This document shows positions 61,105-64,000 of a stretch of DNA of 64,000 bases, one piece after another. Position numbers and translations under genes: made by a program. The notes below the pieces were generated by a model. The model worked only from the letters and a program-made list of their open reading frames with translations. It did not search any database and was not told the origin of the DNA. The stretch is from Pseudomonadota bacterium. Its GTDB lineage: Bacteria > Desulfobacterota > Desulfobacteria > Desulfobacterales > Desulfobacteraceae. The stretch is from assembly GCA_018821535.1 (NCBI GenBank), contig JAHJLV010000053.1, positions 62,001 to 126,000 of the forward strand. Direction: 5' to 3'. How positions within the stretch are numbered: position 1 is the first letter of the stretch; every line of letters starts with the position of its first letter.

Positions 61105-61419
61105 TTTGCGTGCTCCTCTTGTTTGGTGTTATTATAATTTATGGGTTTAAACCATATATATCCTGTCATTTCGAGTGCTGCAATTGCCAAAATTGATCTG
61201 TAAAACCATGTTTACAATCTTATACACAACTCTTAGCATGATTGAAAAGGTTTTTTTTTATTATTATTTATGTGGTATGATCATTTAAAACTGCCCTGTA
61301 AATCTTGAAGAAATAAAACAATAACACTGGCCACAGTATTTTTCGTATTGATAAACAAACACTGCAGTGGTAAGGGATGAAACTGAAAAAAGTTTAATCT
61401 GACAGGAGAGAATGTATAA
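61105..61419. promoter_or_regulatory. Divergent control region fadD / SH3-nadB
   Basis: These 315 bases contain no gene. The palindromes GGTTTAAACC (61144-61153), TGTAAA-N6-TTTACA (61199-61216) and CACTGCAGTG (61360-61369) are visible. The first two lie 40-110 bp upstream of fadD, where a fatty-acid-responsive repressor could bind. Confidence 0.4.
61199..61216. promoter_or_regulatory. Operator-like palindrome upstream of fadD
   Basis: TGTAAA and TTTACA flank ACCATG symmetrically. The form suits a dimeric TetR or GntR regulator. No regulator gene is adjacent. Confidence 0.35.
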
Positions 61420-62034
61420 ATGAAAAATTTACAGCAATTATTTGGCATAATTCTCACCGGGCTGTTTCTTTTTGCAGGTGTGTGTTTTGCTGAAGATGTT
61501 TATGTGACAGGCGTAACAAAAATAACCATGAGGACCGGTCCGGGAGTAGAGCATAAGATTGTCGCCATGCTGCAGTCCGGCACAAAACTTGAGATCGTTA
61601 AATTCCAGGAAGACTGGACCCATGTCAAAACAGTGCAGGGGAAAACAGGATGGGTATTGTCACGCTTTTTAACCCAAAAAGTGCCAGATGCGCTGGTGGT
61701 GGCGAAACTGGAAAAAGAAAACCAGGAACTGGTCACCCGGCTTGAAATTCTGGAAGAGGAAAATAAAAATATTGTTTTGAAAAATGCTGCTCTTGTTCAG
61801 ATTGAAGAAAAATATAATAAATTAAAAAAAGAATCAGCTGACTTTTTGAAACTGGATGCCAGATATAAAGAAAAATCAGCTCAGTATGAAGCTCAGAAAT
61901 TAAAAATTGAAGAGCTGGAAAATGATTTGAATGATGAAATAAAGGTCTGGTTCCTGATCGGACCGGGCGTATTCATTATCGGGCTTATTTTTGGTCTGAG
62001 CACACGAAAGAAAAGAAGAAGCAGCCTGCTATGA
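61420..62034 (+). CDS. SH3-domain protein of TIGR04211 type
   Basis: The 204 residues have a signal peptide (1-24, CFAED), a bacterial SH3 domain (25-88; VTKITMRTGPGVEHKIVAML ... GKTGWVLSRFL), a coiled coil (about 95-170), and a C-terminal membrane helix (about 175-195) with a basic end. This is the TIGR04211 architecture. It is an inner-membrane protein with a periplasmic domain of unknown role. AGGAGAG precedes the ATG. Its stop overlaps the nadB start (ATGA). Confidence 0.85.
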   Translation: MKNLQQLFGIILTGLFLFAGVCFAEDVYVTGVTKITMRTGPGVEHKIVAMLQSGTKLEIVKFQEDWTHVKTVQGKTGWVLSRFLTQKVPDALVVAKLEKENQELVTRLEILEEENKNIVLKNAALVQIEEKYNKLKKESADFLKLDARYKEKSAQYEAQKLKIEELENDLNDEIKVWFLIGPGVFIIGLIFGLSTRKKRRSSLL

Positions 62035-63650
62035 TTCAAAAAACAGATTTTCTGGTGATCGGAAGCGGCATAGCCGGCTTAAGCTATGCATTAAAAATTG
62101 CAAAATTCGGAAAGGTAACAATTCTTACCAAAAAAAAGATTCAGCAGACCAATACCGCCCTTGCCCAGGGAGGGGTGGCAGCAGTTTTCAGTTCAATGGA
62201 CTCTTTTGACCTTCATATACAGGACACTTTGAATGCAGGTGACGGCCTGTGCGATAAACAGGTTGCACAGATGGTTGTCCAGGATGGCCCTGCACGGATA
62301 CGGGAGCTTGTGGACCAGGGAGCCCGTTTCAACAAAGACGGCAAAGGTGCATATGATTTTTCCCTGGGTCAGGAGGGCGGACATTCTGCAAAAAGGATTG
62401 TATATGCCCATGATCTGACCGGTAAGGAAATTGAAGACACCCTGGTTAAAAATGCACAGGAAAATGAGAACATCACCATACTGGAAGATCATATTGCAGT
62501 GGATCTGATTACCTTTTCCAGCAGCATAAGAAGCGGTCTTCTGGTGACCCAGAATGAAAATATCTGCTGCGGTGCATATGTCCTGAACAATAAAACCGGG
62601 GAAATTGAAACCTTTTATGCCGGTATTACGCTTCTTGCCTGCGGCGGAGCCAGCAAGGTATATCTGTATACATCCAACCCGGATATTGCCACAGGAGACG
62701 GAATAGCCATGGCTTACCGGGCAGGGGCATCGGTGGCCAATCTGGAATTTGTTCAGTTTCATCCCACCTGTCTGTATCATCCCGAGGCAAAGAATTTTCT
62801 GATTTCAGAGGCGGTGCGGGGTGAGGGGGCATATCTTGTGGATGAAAAAGGCCGGCGGTTCATGGAAGATTATTCAAAGGACAAGGAGCTTGCCTGCAGA
62901 GATGTGGTTGCCCGTGCCATTGATACCGAGTTAAAAAGGACCGGGGCAGATTCGGTTTTTCTGGATATTACCCATAAGGACCCTGATGCTGTCAGAAAAC
63001 GTTTTCCCAATATTCATGCAAAATGTCTTAAATTCGGTATTGATATCACAAAAGACCGGATTCCTGTAGTCCCGGCAGCCCATTATATGTGCGGCGGTGT
63101 CGCAACAGACCTTAATGGAAGGACTGATATTCAGCGGTTGTATGCAGTGGGAGAAACCGCCTGTACCGGATTACACGGCGCAAACCGCCTGGCATCCAAT
63201 TCACTTCTGGAGGCCCTGGTTTATTCTCACAGGGCATTCGAAGCCTCCATCGAGGAGTTTAAACAGGTGGCTGATATATTTACTGCTTCTCTGGAACCCT
63301 GGGATGAGGCGGGCACAACCAACAGTGATGAAGCGATTGTGGTGTCCCATAACTGGGATGAAATTCGTCGTCTGATGTGGAATTATGTGGGGATTGTAAG
63401 ATCAGACAAACGCCTGCAGCGGGCATTAAGACGAATCAAGAATATAAAGGAAGAAATTAATGAATATTACTGGGATTTTAAAGTCACTGCGGATTTGATT
63501 GAATTGAGAAACCTTTCTGTGGTTGCAGAGCTGATCATCCGATCTGCTCTGTTGAGAAAGGAAAGCCGGGGGCTGCATTATAATATCGAATACCCTGAAA
63601 AAAATGATGATCTCTGGCTGAAACCGACAATTTTGAAAAAAAGATTTTAA
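62031..63650 (+). CDS. nadB: L-aspartate oxidase
   Basis: The flavoenzyme makes iminoaspartate in NAD synthesis; in anaerobes fumarate is the likely acceptor. The 539 residues include the FAD motif VIGSGIAGLSYALKIA, TALAQGGVAAVF, FVQFHPTCLYHP, SEAVRGEGAYLVDE and HYMCGGVATDLNGRTDIQRLYAVGETACTGLHGANRLASNSLLEALV. Length and motifs separate it from fumarate reductase. It is translationally coupled to the SH3 gene. Confidence 0.95.
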   Translation: MIQKTDFLVIGSGIAGLSYALKIAKFGKVTILTKKKIQQTNTALAQGGVAAVFSSMDSFDLHIQDTLNAGDGLCDKQVAQMVVQDGPARIRELVDQGARFNKDGKGAYDFSLGQEGGHSAKRIVYAHDLTGKEIEDTLVKNAQENENITILEDHIAVDLITFSSSIRSGLLVTQNENICCGAYVLNNKTGEIETFYAGITLLACGGASKVYLYTSNPDIATGDGIAMAYRAGASVANLEFVQFHPTCLYHPEAKNFLISEAVRGEGAYLVDEKGRRFMEDYSKDKELACRDVVARAIDTELKRTGADSVFLDITHKDPDAVRKRFPNIHAKCLKFGIDITKDRIPVVPAAHYMCGGVATDLNGRTDIQRLYAVGETACTGLHGANRLASNSLLEALVYSHRAFEASIEEFKQVADIFTASLEPWDEAGTTNSDEAIVVSHNWDEIRRLMWNYVGIVRSDKRLQRALRRIKNIKEEINEYYWDFKVTADLIELRNLSVVAELIIRSALLRKESRGLHYNIEYPEKNDDLWLKPTILKKRF

Positions 63651-63652
63651 CC

Positions 63653-64000
63653 TTAAACCCGGGTTCCGATGAACAGGGTGACAATTCCCAGCGTCATTTG
63701 TTTGAATTTAATCTGTTTGAATCCAGCCTGTTTCATCAATCCGGAAAACGCATCTGCAGATGGAAATTTCAACACCGATTCCGGCAGGTAGCTGTAGGCA
63801 TCCTGATCTTTTGAAAAAAAAGAGCCGACAAGCGGCAGGATTTTTTGAAAGTATAGAAGATACAGCGCTTTGAGCCATCCTTTGTCAGGAGTGCTCAGTT
63901 CAAGTACTGCAAGACGTCCTCCGGGTTTCAACACTTCATAAAAGGCGTGAAGCGCTTGTTGGCGGTTCATGATATTCCGGATTCCAAAAGCGATAAATAC
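63653..64000 (-). CDS. UbiE/MenG methyltransferase, 3' part
   Basis: The C-terminal 115 residues are present; the gene continues beyond base 64000. The frame reads VFIAFGIRNIMNRQQALHAFYEVLKPGGRLAVLE, matching the FGLRN and RVLKPGG motifs of the class I SAM methyltransferase that methylates demethylmenaquinone. It ends 2 bp from the convergent nadB stop. It would complete menaquinone synthesis together with mqnB at 38796. Confidence 0.9.
   Translation of the reverse strand, partial: VFIAFGIRNIMNRQQALHAFYEVLKPGGRLAVLELSTPDKGWLKALYLLYFQKILPLVGSFFSKDQDAYSYLPESVLKFPSADAFSGLMKQAGFKQIKFKQMTLGIVTLFIGTRV

Noticed and set aside
1..64000. CRISPR arrays, tRNA and rRNA genes, prophage or intact insertion sequences
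   Set aside because: I saw no regularly spaced repeats, no transposase or integrase frame, and no tRNA-like cloverleaf while reading both strands.

Overview
This 64 kb window is an ordinary-looking chromosomal segment of a Gram-negative bacterium with moderate GC (roughly mid-40s % by eye). LpxC, two outer-membrane secretins and a TonB-dependent receptor show an outer membrane. The NtrY/NtrX-DUF4390-LpxC arrangement, futalosine hydrolase (menaquinone), DUF3124, DUF4198 and DUF3450 proteins, a selenium-associated LysR-type regulator, and an EpsB/TIGR03013 sugar transferase with a PEP-CTERM protein together suggest a sulfate-reducing Desulfobacterota of the Desulfobacteraceae type (Desulfobacula/Desulfobacter-like). 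That placement is an inference from gene content. I saw no rRNA, tRNA, CRISPR array, prophage or intact insertion sequence.

Layout. 1-1173: 3' end of a PilQ secretin, the tail of a type IV pilus (T4P) cluster lying to the left. 1174-6214 (minus): serS-thrC-LysM protein-TPR protein. 6396-9983: 5-formyl-THF cyclo-ligase-like protein, RCK potassium channel, pcm and a DUF368/PopT lipid-carrier transporter. 10004-13920 (minus): a coupled trio of hydantoinase/oxoprolinase-like protein, HDAC-like deacetylase with a Cys-rich tail, and EpmA. 14146-15385: enoyl-CoA isomerase-like protein and DUF3124. 15701-24152 (minus): a complete dedicated Ton operon of receptor, DUF3450, two ExbB/TolQ proteins, ExbD, TonB, TPR and DUF4198. 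24153-24680: a structured intergenic region with a candidate small RNA and a direct repeat. 24680-31745 (minus): lpxC-DUF4390-ntrY-ntrX-rsmD-coaD-lysR. 31902-36925: comM/yifB, a gene-poor stretch with a possible relic, a PEP-CTERM protein and a radical SAM protein. 37057-41661 (plus): hslO, a small unknown, aroQ, mqnB, a thioesterase, tatD and tcdA-like.

41673-56633 (minus) is the most notable region. It is an almost complete MSHA-type T4P operon in the canonical msh order: I (PilM-PilN fusion), J, K, L, M, E, G, A, C, D, O, P/Q-like, then DUF4124. The pilin gene mshA has a near-perfect sigma-54 promoter upstream and an intrinsic terminator downstream. The MshE-like ATPase carries two MshEN-type c-di-GMP motifs with Lys replacing the leading Arg. 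The last large gene joins a PilX/MshP-like prepilin N-terminus to beta-propeller-like repeats and looks like a tip adhesin.

56906-64000: a small Arg-rich protein, the EpsB-type sugar transferase, a PilZ protein, a fatty-acyl-CoA ligase, an SH3 protein, nadB and the 3' end of ubiE/menG. Pilus, exopolysaccharide and PilZ genes are adjacent, which fits a surface-attachment neighbourhood under c-di-GMP control (inference).
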